Shown here: one piece after another, positions 37,270-50,324 of the stretch | Numbering within the stretch: position 1 is the first letter of the stretch | Layout: each line of letters begins with the position of its first letter | Assembly: GCA_946699065.1 (NCBI GenBank) | Contig: CAMPDV010001539.1 | Location: 45,171-109,170, forward strand | Reading direction: 5' to 3' | DNA length: 64,000 nucleotides | DNA from: Loxodes magnus | Taxonomy: Eukaryota; Ciliophora; Karyorelictea; Loxodida; Loxodidae | Translations under genes and position numbers: made by a program | The notes under the pieces: model-generated | Databases searched by the model: none | Seen by the model: the letters and a program-made list of their open reading frames with translations, nothing else | Told to the model about the DNA's origin: nothing

Positions 37270-40200
37270 TTATTAATCATGATAATTAGCCAATAATTTA
37301 TTATAATAATTTGATACTCTCGTGAGGCTATCAAAAGGAATTAGTCCTAAAGTTTTAAAGCTAAAAGATGTTCTCAAGCAACTTTAAAAAAAATTTTAAA
37401 GAATTTTGACATGATTATTATATCTTTTAAAGCTTTTAAAGCTTTTACTTTATTCAATCAAAATGATAAACTTAATTTTATATTCTTCAACCCTTGATTA
37501 ATTTAAGTTATGGCTTAAATTAAATCAAGATGTTTTTTAAGGTCTATGTTAATTAAGTGACTATATCTCCTTATTTTTTTGAAGAACTTTTTAAAAAATA
37601 TCCCTGAGTTCTCATAAGTAACTAGGCACTAATAATTAAAAAATCTTATTATTTCATGTGATTTGTTTTTTACTCTTGCTTATTATATTTATTTATTTCT
37701 AATATTCTTGAATCCTCCAAATATTTTAAGGAGTTGGTGTTTAATTTTTTTCAATTCCTACCAATTTAGTCTTGATTTTAGTTGCAGTCGTTTAAAAATC
37801 GCTAAAACAGTTATTATTATTTTTTTTGCTTCAATTTAGCAAATTTTTCTGCAATACTTATTAAATTTGCACTAATTGGCACGCATCCACCTAGCCAGAA
37901 TATTCTTATAGTAAGCTGAGTATTTATTTTAGATTTTTTAGCAAGATATATTAGGAACTGTGAATTTTCTTTAAGTGAAATTATGTAGATATTTATGTCT
38001 CTTCCTAATATAGTTTCAGATATCTTTTATCAGATAAACTCCCAAGCCCAACTAAGTTATTTAAAGTAGTTTTCTACAATTTTTCTTAATTTTATTTCTC
38101 AATAATCTGAATCAAAGCTTCTAAGAATTACATAAACTTAACGTTCATTTAAGTTTGAATGCTAAAATTCCAATTCAGTTTACTTTAATTTTTGGGTGCT
38201 CATTAGAGCTACTGATTACTCAATATTATTCAGGAGAAGTTAATTTTTTATGCTAAATAAATAATCCAGATTCTTCTAAAGTTTATTTAGGAAACTATAG
38301 GGTCTTCTTCATATTTATATAAGGGACTATTTTCAGTCGGTAAATGTTCTAAATTAATCAATCTAACTTTTTAAAAACTATCGCTATTCTTCCTAGAACT
38401 CAGTTCCATGAATCTGCTTTTTTAATTCTTCAGAATTGACTAAGAAACTTATGATTTTCACTTAAGCTTATAATTTTCCTTTCAAGCATTACTATCTATA
38501 GTACTTGCTAAGCTATCTCTCCTTTATTAATAGAGCTGGACTCTATATATTATCTTACAAATTCTAAAATTAATTGTGAGGAATTAAGAACACTTGAAGT
38601 CGAGCTTGCTAAAAGAAAAATCTTAATTTCTAATATCTATTTATAGGTACTTAAAAATTTAGCTGCCAAGTAATAATTATCTCTTAGAATCTGCTTTAAA
38701 ACTCATAATTGCTTTTTAGATTGAATAGCTGCTATTTTTTCAGCTTGCTATTGAGCTAAGTCATTTGAACTTTTAAGATCTAAAAGCTTGGCATGTTCTA
38801 TAATAAAAAGGGATTTTTCTAGCGTCTAAATAAATAATACTTACAGTATTCTTTAGTTATAAGATATGCATAAACTCTACTTTTAAAGAACTAAATGCGA
38901 CTCAGTTTAATTTAGTATTTGCGAGAAACCTTAGTTTTTTTTCGAAATTTTGACTGTTATGAAAAATTCAGACTTTTCTAAAAATGTCTCAAAGTTTGAT
39001 AAAATTTTAGGCATTTTCAATGTTTGCTAAGATTAACTCATCTTTTTGTCACTGAACTAGTTCTGCTCATATTAGAAGTTTCAGATCTTATCCTTTTATC
39101 TATTATTATTTTTTGATTAAAATATAGTTCCAGAATTAATGTCTTTTGCTACTCTTTATTACTATAAATATTATACTTTTAAGGAGATTCTTTTTTTCTT
39201 GGAGTTCAAAGAAATTTAATCTTTTATTAATCAGAAGCAAATACGCTGAAAACATCTCTTGATTTCCTAATTCTATTTGAGCTCCAGCCTCTTTTTACTT
39301 AGATTGGGTCTTTCTAATATATTTAATTACAAAACTATCAGATGGACTATAGATTAAGAATCTTCTATCAATTTAATTATTTTAAATAGAAAGATTAATC
39401 TTTCATCTCTTCTTTATTTTCTAAATATTTGCTAATCTTTCCTTTTTGATATAGGTTAGTGTTTCTATGTTGTAATTTGAATAATATCCATTTTATTTGA
39501 TTTTCTAATTTTAAAATTAACTAGAATTAAAAGTTATTAAGCTAGATTACAATCTAAAGCAAATTTTTAGGGAATATTAAAGTTAAGAGATAATTAAAGT
39601 TATCTAGTTGTATTATTATATATTTGAATTAAAAAAAACTTAAAATTAAAGGAAGATCTTAGCTTTATAGTAATAATAATCACCAATCTAGTTTTAATAT
39701 TCTAAGTTTTATTTTTGTGTTTTTTATTCTAAATTTATAGTACTTCTTATTTTTATTTAAGTTCTTTCTTATGAGTCAACCACATAAATAATTAGGCTTA
39801 ACTTGTATATTCTATTAATCAATCTTATATCCAAAATTAAGACACTATTTAAATACTTGAGGTAATAATTTATAATAGTTTGTTATATTAGTGATTATAT
39901 CTATAATTATTTTATTTAACTATTCTAGCTGTGTATCAAGCATAGTATTTCATATATTTTATTTTAAAATCTTTAGTATCTTTATAATATTTTAAGATAA
40001 CTTTCAGCTAATGTAGTTCATTCAATTATTTTAATGAAACTGTGGTTTAATAAGTAAAAATAAATAATATGGTAATAAAATAAATAGTAATAATAGTAAT
40101 ATAAGATATCTATTGATTAAGATTAACTTAAGGAAGGACTATTTAATTATTAGTTAATTTTAAAATACTAAGCTTCTTAATATTAGTTATTAAGCCTTAG

Positions 40201-41490
40201 TTAAATTACATATATAAGCTTTACTAATGCTATTATTAACTTTAATTTTATTATTAATTTCCTTTATTTAGTTATAATACTTTATTATTTTAGCTATAGA
40301 CATTTCCTTATAATTAAATGCATTTAGTAGTTATATATTAGTTTAGTGCTTCTTCTTATTTATAAGTTTATATTTTAAAGATTGTAAAGAGCAATAATTT
40401 AAATATAGATAACTTAAATATTTATATTCTAGCATTTATCTTTTTTACATTTCCTCAGCTTTTGCAAGATCCAAAGGTAAGTTTTTATAATCCTAATTTA
40501 AACTTAAGATATCTTAAAAAATTTTGTGAAATAATTGCTAAAAATCCTTCAGTCACTTTCTATCAATACATGCTAACAGGATATTACTAGAGAAAATTAA
40601 AATTGGCTTTCTAGATTGATTTCATTTAGTTGTCTTTATCTATGTCTTATTTCCTATATTTTTTATTACATTAAATATCTTTCTTTAAATTCTATTTTTA
40701 TCTTTCTATTTATAGAACTGGGGGCTGTAGCTCATTTTATGGCATTAAGTTAGCTTAATTTATTTATTTTTGCTAATTTTTCAATTATTTAATGAATTAT
40801 TTTTTTTTAATGATGATTCCTCTGGATCTCTAATTAAAATTCAAAATGATTATAACAATTTCTATTTAATTTAAACATCTTAGAATTTGCTTTTACCAAA
40901 TTATTTTTAGTAGTTTATACTTATTCTGCTCAATTAAATCTTTTTCTCTTTCAAATTAAAATAGCTTCCAATAGTTTCAGTAAATCCTTAAATTCTTAAG
41001 ATTTTAACTTTCTAATATCTATTAATTTTTTTAGATTTATGACTTAAACTTTCTTTATCCGAATAGTTTTCTCAGTTAGTTTAGATGCAAATAAGATTTT
41101 AATTAGAATTTCTAAGATATTAAAACTTGATTACTCCAATTAATGATTTTTAATTAAAGTGAAATAGGAAGTTTTCTTTAATTTAATTAAGATATATACT
41201 AAATTAAAGATATATTAATATATTAATAATAGAAATACTTTTAGTTTAATAGTCTACTAATTATTATCTTCCTTATTATTTATAATATTAACTCTCTTTA
41301 TCTAAACTTAAGTCTCATTATTATTATTTAATAAATCCCTTATTTTTAAATAGGGTGACAATATTATTTTGATTAAATAATTTATAAACAAAAGATTAAA
41401 ATTTAAATAGTATTTAAAAAGCAATCAAGCAAATTAATATCATTTTAATAAAACAAATTATTCCAAAAATTATTAGATAAATCACTAACT
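37270..41490 (-). repeat. Inverted partial copy of the tandem unit
   Basis: The reverse complement follows the unit from its tail (41,490-41,060, matching about 19,330-19,760) through its head into coding stretch B, ending near 37,270 (matching about 4,850 of copy 1). The junction between the tail of one unit and the head of the next is included, so this piece came from an existing tandem array. Around 39,000-39,190 it resembles copy 3 (21,700-21,860) far more than copies 1 and 2. The short head stretch containing ggagacttagcttattaaat is missing here. The LSU rRNA piece and coding stretch C are not included. Confidence 0.88.
37330..39190 (-). pseudogene. Decayed coding stretch B in the inverted copy
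   Basis: Minus-strand counterpart of the same stretch. Landmarks, reverse complemented, include agtagagtttatgcatatc near 38,865 and the motif around 37,345-37,400 matching 4,776-4,845. It shares copy 3-specific variants. Fragmented by many indels; product unknown. Confidence 0.4.
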
Positions 41491-42750
41491 AATTTATAAT
41501 CATAATCTAACATTATGTATAAAAGTAAATATATCTTTATTTAAAATACTTCAACAAAGATACAGAACAATATCAAAAATGAGAAAATTACAATTATAAT
41601 GAAAAAATGAGCAAGCGTTAGAGGGAAGCTAATAAAAATGATAAACAAGAAATACTTCAAAATTAATATTTTAAACTTTATATACTTTAAATTCTAGTAA
41701 TTTAGTAATTATGGATAAAGTTACTAAATTTGAAGATATTTAAAATATTTGAAGGTCATATAGTATTTGTTTAGTCAATCTACGACTAATAATATATTTT
41801 TAATGCTTTAGAAATGTGTTAAATATATTTTTAATCTGTATTTTTAGTAGTTTTCTATAGCACTTTAGTTTGAAAAAGATCTTGAATTGTAAAGAAATCC
41901 CTATATAAACATAAACTATGAAAGACAACTTTTAAATATCAACTCGTTGCTAAGGTATAGATTCTTCACAAAGGTGTCAAAATTCTTTTTTATATAATTC
42001 TTTTCTAAAATATGAGGTTCAATTTTCAGAACAATTAACTTGCACAATGTTTAAGTTTTAGATTCGTATAGACAATAATAACTATTTTTATTAATATCAT
42101 TTATTTATAAATATTATTTCTTATTCTCCATTTGTGGGTAATTAATATACTTTTGGCTAGTTTAACTTCTTTCTTTTACTTTTAAAAATAACTAATTTAA
42201 TTTTAAACTTCTATGATAGCATTTATTCCCTTTATATATTATACGTAGTATTTTCAATACTGTTATCATATAATCTATATTTTAGATAAATGCCTAGTCA
42301 TTGTTTATTTAGTAATCCTTTTATAAAAAATAACTTCTGCCTTATTTTATACATTATTCAAACTTTTATTGTCGTTATAACTTTAAAATTTGATCTCAAA
42401 CTACTTCTATATCAATAGATTAATTTGATATTACTTATTAATATCTTCCATTCAATTAAATGGCTACTAAGAGCAAGCTGCTTTTATTGCAGAGCCTAGA
42501 CAAATGAAAAAAGTAAAGTGCTAATGAGTTGTATTATAGCTAATTTTCAATCATATTATTTTTAAATAAACTTTAACTAGTTAAGATTATCTTTCAGAGG
42601 ATTATAGCTTACTAGAACTTTGTCTTAAATTATTTGATGCATTTATCTTTGCTCTTATTAAATACCTATGTATTCACAGATTTTAAACCAAATTTATGTA
42701 TTGCTCCTTTTATAAAAATAATAATAATATTAATTTTAAGTTTTCCGTTT
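41491..42750. other. AT-rich spacer right of the inverted copy
   Basis: Homology to the unit fades at about 41,490. No gene recognised on either strand. Confidence 0.4.
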
Positions 42751-42752
42751 TA

Positions 42753-42846
42753 GGGATTTCCAATCCCGTCAGGAAGACAGCAGTTCATGCTCCCTGCTGT
42801 TAAATAAAAGAGTTCGGGTCGCCAATTTTAGCGAGATTGGGAACTC
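42753..42846. other. Cluster of GC-richer hairpins
   Basis: Three consecutive inverted repeats lie within 94 bp: GGGATT/AATCCC (42,753-42,767, 3-base loop), CAGCAG/CTGCTG (42,778-42,799), and GAGTTC/GAACTC (42,810-42,846) enclosing a nested TCGC/GCGA (42,819-42,834). The stretch is strikingly GC-richer than its surroundings. It overlaps and follows the 3' end of the minus-strand ORF1-like fragment. Could be a structured 3' region of a retroelement RNA or an independent RNA gene. Confidence 0.5.
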
Positions 42847-43295
42847 GATTTTTCCAGGTTTTCCCTCCTTTAACTTGCCTTGGTTCCATCTTAATCTTGT
42901 ATATTGAACCATCCTGGTTGCAATACATTCTTTTCATTCTTGCTTCTTCTTTTTCTTCTTTTGTTGTTCTTTAATCCAATAGTTTCTTTATTTCTATTAG
43001 AATTTCTAACACTTCCGATAAAAATGTCATACGCTTCCACAGCAGAATCATTTCTTTTTTATTTTGAATTATTTTCCTTGATTTTTTTGCTCTTTCTAGG
43101 CTTCGATTTCCATTTGTATAGCTCCAGTTTCGCTTTACTCTTTCTTAAAAGTTTACAATTTCTCTTCTACTTTTCCGAGTCTGTTATCCAGTTCAGTCTG
43201 TTTCTAAAGCTAGTTTTAGGATTTGTTAATCTGATTTTGTGAGATATTCCAAAAGGCGTTAAGATCTCTTTCCTTATTGCTCCTTTTATTTAATA
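42785..43295 (-). pseudogene. ORF1-like coiled-coil fragment
   Basis: On the minus strand a frame from about 43,295 to TGA 43,050-43,048 reads NISQNQINKSQNQLQKQTE then NRLGKVEEKLQTFKKEQS, a clear coiled coil. It overlaps by ATGA a second frame (ATG 43,051, TGA 42,787-42,785, 88 residues) with KKLLDQRTTKEEKEEARMKR and VKGGKTWKNRVPNLAKIGD. A third register gives KLKEGKPGKIEFPIS, similar to the Trp/Pro-Gly-Lys ends of the other ORF1-like pieces in the window. No CCHC knuckle is visible. Likely a 5' piece of a non-LTR element. The long hydrophobic plus-strand frame here (42,904-43,242) is its antisense shadow. Confidence 0.4.
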
Positions 43296-43299
43296 TTTT

Positions 43300-44380
43300 T
43301 TTACATATTTTTTATTTTTAACTTTAACATTAAGTTTATTAAATAGCTTAAAATGTTTTCTTGATCTAGCAAACAAATAGCAATAGATTAATGTATTTTA
43401 GTTATTTTTATATCTTCCTTGCTAATAAGTTTTTCTTTTATATAAAACGAATTAAATCTTTATAATATCAATCACTTAACTTTAGTATGTTAATTTGTCT
43501 TTAGCATCTTAAAGGTAATCACTATTTAATTGATTTTTTATTAAAATTTTATATGATAATAATAATAAAAAATAGCGGTAAACTATTTTTATCCTTACCT
43601 TTACTTTTAAAATAACTAAAAATGTTTTGAATTATACTTTAATTGCTTGATTAAGATTAAATCTTCTTAAATAATTAGGATAGCTTTATTATTAATGCCT
43701 ATCAATTATAAGTAAGTAATTACTTATAGATATTTTTATTCTAAATGGAACTTTTTAATATATCTTTCTATAGCTGTCTATTAAGCTATTTTTGATTTAA
43801 TCTTTTTCTCTAAGATAATATTTTGTTGCTTTTAGGTGGCTAAACACAATATTTTCTTTCACCTAAAACTTTTATCTTCTATTTTCCAAATCTATAGCTT
43901 TAATTTCCTTCCAAATTATACAACTTAAATTTTAAAATTTGAAATGATATTTCATAAGCATATACATAGAAGCCTCTTTATTATAGACAAATTAAAAGAA
44001 ATAGCTTCTTTTATTAAGATAAAGGCATATTTATTATGAATATACTAACTTGAAAGGTTTGTATAATAATACTTATTAAGCTTTCAATTATAATTTAGGT
44101 TGATTAATCAGTTACTTTTACAATCTCTTAATTGAATTTAAGAGTTATAAGCAATTAGATCTTTAGTAAACTTAGACTCTTTATTAAGGTTATTTCTGTC
44201 TATAGAACTATAAATTGCTTTTAATTTTAAAATGCTTATGGTTTTTACTACTCAAAGACATTTAATTATCTAGTTCAAAATAGTAGAATCATATCTTTAC
44301 TATGAGATTATGGGTTAATAATATTCACATAGAGTAGTCCTTAATAAAATATCGGATATATAGATACTGAGTTGTCTTAA
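43300..44380. other. AT-rich spacer
   Basis: Nothing recognised. Confidence 0.4.
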
Positions 44381-44389
44381 GTGAATGAG

Positions 44390-45560
44390 GAATCAAATCA
44401 ATATTGAAGCAAGAGGAATTGATCTGAGGTAGAATTTGGATGTATAAAGAAGTAACCCTTTAAGCAGAAGATTTATATAATCATATAAAGAAATCGTTTT
44501 AGTTTAATACTTAAATCTCTAGCTTTGCTTCCTTAAGTAGTTTTTGGCTTGCTTTCAGAGTGAATAGCAAATGAATTAAAGAAAATTTGACAATCAAATA
44601 TGTAAAGCAATAATATTTCTAGGCATTAAGAGATTTGTATTAGCTAAAATACTAAGCTTAGAGTAACTAAGTTAGAGATAATAAGACAAAAATCAGATCT
44701 TAAGTAAAATTTGAATGAGATTAATTTTAGAAGTTCTAAGTCAGTCTATGAGATTTTAAACTTAAATCAGCAAAAACAAAATCACTGCCAGAACTTTTTT
44801 AATTAGATTAAAAATGTTTGAGCGGATTTAAAAGGAGAAATAGTGATTTAAGTCTTAGTAACAGTAATTTTAAAGTAAATTGCTTTGCGAAATTAAGAAG
44901 GGTAAATTTAATCTAGCAAAGTTAAAAGAAGTTTGAGATAGGTAGGCATTTTAATAAAATTAACCAATTATTTATCATTTTTGCCTGCTATAACTTCTAA
45001 TAACTAGAGTAAGAAGAAATAACACTTTAGATCTATTTATAAAAAACAGAAATCGGCTTTAAGAATCTCCTCAGGCTTGCTTGTATTAATTGAAAACCTA
45101 GAAGATAAACATACTGAAGTAATGATAAAAAACATATGAAAATGTAAAATAAGTACTTTAAGGAAAGAGAGTTATCCACACTTAAAACTATGAATTTCTT
45201 TCATAGTATCTAATATACCTTCTGACAATTATCAGAAATTAAAATATTAAGAGATAAAGGAAAGCACTGAATAAAAATGAAAAAGAGTAATTCTTCGGAA
45301 TAATAGCTTCAATGAATTTTTAAGAATGAGAGTGTTCTTAAGAACAAGATTCTAAAGCTACTTCAATTAAAGAAATTTCTAGTCATAAGATAAAAAATGA
45401 AACTAAAAAATCTTAGCTATTTTTAGAAAATTTAAGCTAGCATTTTAAAAGCTATTGCATTTTAAAGAATGCAGATTTGAAGCATCATAAGCAAACTTTT
45501 GAGTAATTAGACAGCAAATCTACATTTCTATTACCTAGTAATCAGAATAATTGGACATGC
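44390..45560 (+). pseudogene. Fragmentary coding-like stretch, unassigned
   Basis: Successive plus-strand frames read protein-like under the ciliate code: FDNQICKAIIFLGIKRFVL near 44,590, MRLILEVLSQSMRFQTQIS near 44,720 and SALRISSGLLVLIENLEDKH near 45,055. TGA codons or register changes separate them every 30-60 codons. No domain recognised, and each open run is short enough to occur by chance, so this is a weak call. Confidence 0.22.
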
Positions 45561-46849
45561 AATTAAATTTTAAAAAATTAGTCAAAAAAGTGGAGCTAGT
45601 ATAAGCTTAATAAAGGTTATTAAGTATTCAACTTATCTTGTTTTATCTATCTCCCTTCACTACTTTTTTACGAAATTTCATTATTCTGTTTCAAAATTTC
45701 TCGTAATTTTCTTATCTTTAACTACAAATCTTTTTAGTTAATAGAATTAAGGCTTATGGTCTATAGTTTTCATTACTTACTAAAATAAAAGTTCATTTTC
45801 TTTTTGATTTTATTTCTCTGCTTCATTAAATAAGCAAGAGTTTGGTGTATAAGCTCTATTTTTTTTGAGTTTCTGGTTTTAATAATCAACTAATAGAATC
45901 ATAGAGCTTTTCATAATTTTATAAATATAATCAATTTGGAAATTTTTTAAGAATTAGCTTTCTTTTTCTATCTTAACAGAAATTTAGCAACACCAAGATT
46001 TTAGTTTCTACAGCTATAGTTTTTGATTTCCAAGAGAAGATAATAGATTTTTAGCTTAGTAAAGAAAATAAAGATTTGATTTATTTAATATTAATAACTC
46101 TTTAAACAGCTCAATAAGCTTGGTAAAATAATAATATACTAAGCAATTAAGATAATAAGCAAACGCTATTTATCTTAATACAATAGAGATTAGTTAATTA
46201 ATAAACTTTAAACTTTAAACTTTTAATATCAATATGATTTAAAGGACTTTATTACTTTAATTAATAACTTTAGTAATAGATAGTAAATAGTAGTATTATA
46301 GATATGTTTTAGAGTAATCATTTTAATAATAATAACTTTAACTAAAGCTACTATTTATTTAAATATAATAGCTATTAACTTTAATTATGATAATAGATCA
46401 TATTACATTAGATTAAGTTACTTGCTTGATTTACTTTTAATCTAGTTTAACAAATCTTTTACTTAGTTTAATTTTTAAGCTGTTCTATTGTAAATAAAAG
46501 GTTAAGTAGCTCTTTAATTTACTGTCTCTTTAATTCGATCTTTAAAGAACATTTAATAAATAATTAAAAGGTTTTATAATAACTCTATCTTAAACTTTTG
46601 AAAGATTATTATTATAAGTTTCATTAGTTATAAAATCCAGATAAATTAACTTTTAATAATATTAGGAATTAAGCTATATTTAGTTAAACCATTTTTTTAA
46701 ATAGTAACTTAAGTTCCTTTGCTTATATTAGCTTAGTTTATTTAAATTATTAATTTCTATCTTTGCCAAATATCTTATGTTGATTCTTATAAAATACTGA
46801 AGTTATTAATTTTATAGATGTAATGATGATAGATGAATATCATATGATT
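45561..46849. other. AT-rich spacer
   Basis: Nothing recognised. Confidence 0.4.
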
Positions 46850-48635
46850 TTAACTTCAGAAAGTGATGAAGTTAATCAAGGATCTTTTAGTATTTTCTTG
46901 ACATTCGGTCGTTTGCTAGAGTTTAATACAAGCATTCTATTTATAATAGCCTTTGAAATTTCAATCAAGTATTCTCCTAATATAAAATCACCTTTGATAA
47001 TCTAACTGTAAAGCTCTGAAAGGATAAAATCCAATAAAGGTAACAAAAATAAGTACTCTAATCGCCTCAAATATATTCTGGTAAACCGCTATGCTCTTTA
47101 TCACCAATTACTTAAGGTGACATATAACTAAAAGGGCATCAAAACATTTCTACCTTCTAAACAGGTGGAATTTTTGTTGAAAAGCCAAAGTTAATAAGCT
47201 TGACGCCTAACTAATAATCCGATTTAATTGTTCTAAAGCAGAAAATTTCCTAGTTTAATTATCTCTATGCGCAATGTTTAAATCATAGCAATAATCCAGA
47301 GCTTATAGCGGCTACTTAATTATCATTTTTGCGATTTCTTCTGGAATCTGCGTTTAGTTTGTTTTTGAGAAATGTATACAATTCAAGTCCGTCATATATT
47401 TAGTTACCAGATTATTTGGTTATTTTAACTAACTACCTCTTATAGCTTCGCTATGTTAGGATACCTTAGCTTTTGTAGTACTAAAATTTCACATTTACTG
47501 ATTTCATTTCTATGTGTATCCATAAACTTAAACTTTTCATATACTTTTATAGCCAATTTTTGTTCACTGTACTTGTTTTTTTCATAAATCAGAGACGCAT
47601 AAACACCACGTCCAATTATTTTCCCTAGGCAGTAGTTATTAGTGAGATTTTGCTCCCTGTAAAATTGCTGAAGTATTTAGAATCAGCTTATATAACTTAT
47701 TTATCAGCTGGCTTTTCTTTCTCTACTTCATTGTTCTGAGCAAAATTTAATTGCCTCATATTGCATATTCCTGGATTATTTTTTTCTCTTATTATCTTCT
47801 TCTAATTTTGAACAAAGTACTTTGCTTAGATTTAATTTTTTGTATTTGATAGGAGACATTTTTGTTATTTATGGAATATGAGAAGACCTGAAACTGGTAT
47901 CAGAAGTAAAAGATGGAAATTAACGAGGTAGATTTCTCTCTGAAACCTAAGCGGCTGATGTTATTTTCTGCTTTCTATGTAATTAGCTCAGAAATCTGCT
48001 TAGTTTATTGAATGTAATTTAAGGCAGCTGCTTGATTTCCTCACTGTTATTCTCTTCTTTGGCAGTCTATATTGGAGTAGCTCTTATTTCCTCTTAGCTT
48101 TCCTTTATACTCTCTAATATATTCTCAAAGTAATTATATTCTGCTTAACTTCTTTATACTTCTTCGGAATTCGTTAGAGACTTGTTTCCTTTTCATTATT
48201 TTTGGAATTTGATACTTCTGCTTCTTTGGTGATTTCATTATATCTAAAATAAAATGTTAAATTAAGTACTTAGCTAAGTTGCCTTGATAATTATAAAGGT
48301 ATTTTTTAACTATGTACCAGATAAAGGGCGTTACAAAGCTTTTTGCCTCTGTTTGAAAATCTATTTGCTAGGTATAATTTACTATGGTTAAACGAGACAA
48401 TCTTGTTGATATCTTTAAGATAATATTCTTTCCTCTTCACAGTGCTAGAATTAGACTTTTAATATAGCTACTAGAAACTAAGGAATTAAGTATACCTCTT
48501 CATTGAAATTTAAATTTTTCCCTACAGTTTATTTAAGAGCAGTCTTATTAGAAGGCAAGTTACTTCTAACTCCTATTCCATTTCTATTATTTACAATAAA
48601 TAATCTTTTATGGTAGTAAGTTGTTGAACTGTCAT
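46850..48635 (-). pseudogene. Serine/threonine protein kinase pseudogene
   Basis: Minus-strand reading under the ciliate code gives a kinase domain in order: CLGKIIGRGVYASLIYEK (glycine loop, 47,594-47,625), KLAIKVYEKFKF (ATP-binding Lys near 47,550), CEILVLQKLRYPNIAKLQ (helix C region), IPEEIAKMIIKQPLQALDYC followed by NIAHRD (catalytic loop, 47,261-47,269), VKLINFGFSTKI (DFG changed to NFG, near 47,187), FSYMSPQVIGDKEHSGLP (activation segment, near 47,120), and INRMLVLNSSKRPNVKKILK (C-terminal lobe, near 46,900). Frameshifts fall before the glycine loop, after helix C, after HRD and before the C lobe. TGA stands where Trp is expected in EYI-TGA-G and DP-TGA-L. N-terminal Ser/Glu-rich regions extend to about 48,635 (ATG, MTVQQLTTIKDYLL). 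Pattern resembles CAMK-type ciliate kinases. Clearly non-functional. Confidence 0.9.
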
Positions 48636-48639
48636 AGCA

Positions 48640-49320
48640 GAGAGTTGTTTTATGTCTTATTTTTTTGAATGTGATAAGTAAATGATTCTAGAAGTTAGGG
48701 TTGAATGTAGCTAATTATTTACTTATTATCTCTAGTTGAATATTTAATTACCTAAATAGAAGAATTAAGAGATAGATGTGGATTTTATTTTCTAATTAAT
48801 ATAATTGCTCTTCAATGCCATTTTTATTAGATTTGTTTTTTATATTTATTATTGCATGAAAAAATTAAGATTGTTGCATTAAGTGTATTTGTATTTTCTT
48901 TCTTTATTCTTGTATTGCTACTAGATACTAGATATAAAGGCTATCCTTAAAATTTATATCCTTCTTATTGTTAATTTTGCACTGTATTTGAATTCGTTTT
49001 GCAAGTATTTAGTTTAAGAACTTGAATTTTCTATTTGAATATTCTACAGTTAATATTCAAATAAGTAATGCTTATTAATAAGGCTAAATAAATATAAGCT
49101 ATATACGATGATCTCACTTTAACTTTATTTTCTATATAAGATTTTATATTTTAGCTAAAAGTATTTAGCTTCATTCTTTTACCCCTTTCCTGTCTTAAGC
49201 TTTTAACTGTACCTTATCACTAGAATTATAATAAAAATAGAAAAAGAAAATAAGTGAATCTTAAGTCTAGAATATGGCTAAGTTTCATGCTTCTTTAAAA
49301 ATCTACAGAGAAGCAATTTA
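48640..49320. other. Spacer with possible minus-strand coding remnants
   Basis: Short minus-strand frames such as LGDKLLLCRFLKKHETQPYS (about 49,265-49,325) suggest that the gene upstream once extended here. The rest is AT-rich without recognisable features. Confidence 0.3.
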
Positions 49321-50299
49321 TCACCAAGAGTATGCTTAATTTAGGCTATTTTTAATTTTCAGCACTTCTTCTTTGTCTTCCTACTTCGGATTCGAATTAT
49401 AGAAAGTATATCTGAACTTCAAATGATTCACTATGGATTGATTAGACGAATTCATACAAAAATTATATGAATTCTTTAGATATTCCTGACATCCTTTTCG
49501 CCAAAATAAATCTTTCTAGCTTTTATTTTATCTGAACTGTTATATATTTTTCCTTGATGATTAAGTTATTCTGGGACTCTTTATCAATTCATTGTAGTGA
49601 TTGCCATTGTTTTTTTCGAGTTCAATTTTCATCCTTTACGTAAACTCTAAAAGTGCTTCTAGTTGAAAGATGCAAATTTTGGGGCTTGAACAAAGGGTTT
49701 TGCATTTCTTTTTAGTAATTGTTGCTGTATATGGCATAGTCTACATATTCCCTTTTAACTAATAAATTTACTTATTTTGCTAAATTTCTATTTCTAACCT
49801 CTAAGAAATCTCTAATGCCATTCTCTAAAGCTAGCATATTAAGCATATCCACAGTCTTCAGAGTCCTAGATCTGTAATCAATTTTATCTACAGTCAGTCT
49901 CTTGATTCTAGAGCCTGTGAATATTCATCGACTTTTAGGTTGATTCAAATACGAGTAAGTTATAAAAACTTCATTTTGTCTATTTGCGTTAAAATTCCTA
50001 GTTTCAGTTTAAATACGATGGCTTAGAATTAACTAGTCTTTCTCGACATTTTTTTTCTTAGTTAAATGCTCATATAAATTGCAGTTTCCTAGCTATTCGT
50101 AAGGGTTTTTTTTAGTATCCCCGAATCCTTTAGTGTTATTAAGACAAACACTAAGGAAAAGTTCTAAAGTTCAGGTTCTATTAGTTAGAACGTTTCTAGA
50201 TGAATGGTAAGAAATGCTTATAGATTATTGATTTCTAATCGCTTATGTTCTAATACATTTTCTGTTCATTAAGGACTTTACTATTTTAATCTCATTCAT
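49321..50299 (-). pseudogene. Decayed gene of unknown function
   Basis: Starts at ATG 50,299 (MNEIKIVKSLMNRKCIRTQ) and can be followed through at least four frame changes to TGA 49,323-49,321. Segments include KKKNVEKDQLILSHRIQTE, LKTVDMLNMLALENGIRDFL and LEVRNRNLAKQVNLLVKREY, NPLFKPQNLHLSTRSTFRVY, and NSYNFCMNSSNQSIVNHLKF near the end. The mixed, non-repetitive amino-acid composition and lower AT content make coding origin convincing. Family not recognised. Its start lies 25 bp from the divergent start at 50,325, too close for two independent promoters, so one of the two starts is probably not original. Confidence 0.5.
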
Positions 50300-50324
50300 T
50301 TTTATAAATTTAAAAACGATTGAA

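Noticed and set aside
42904-43242. 112-codon hydrophobic plus-strand ORF
   Set aside because: Phe/Leu/Ser-rich because it is the antisense of Lys/Glu-rich ORF1-like coding sequence on the minus strand.
46823-47005. 60-codon plus-strand ORF
   Set aside because: Antisense of the kinase C-terminal lobe (INRMLVLNSSKRPNVKK).
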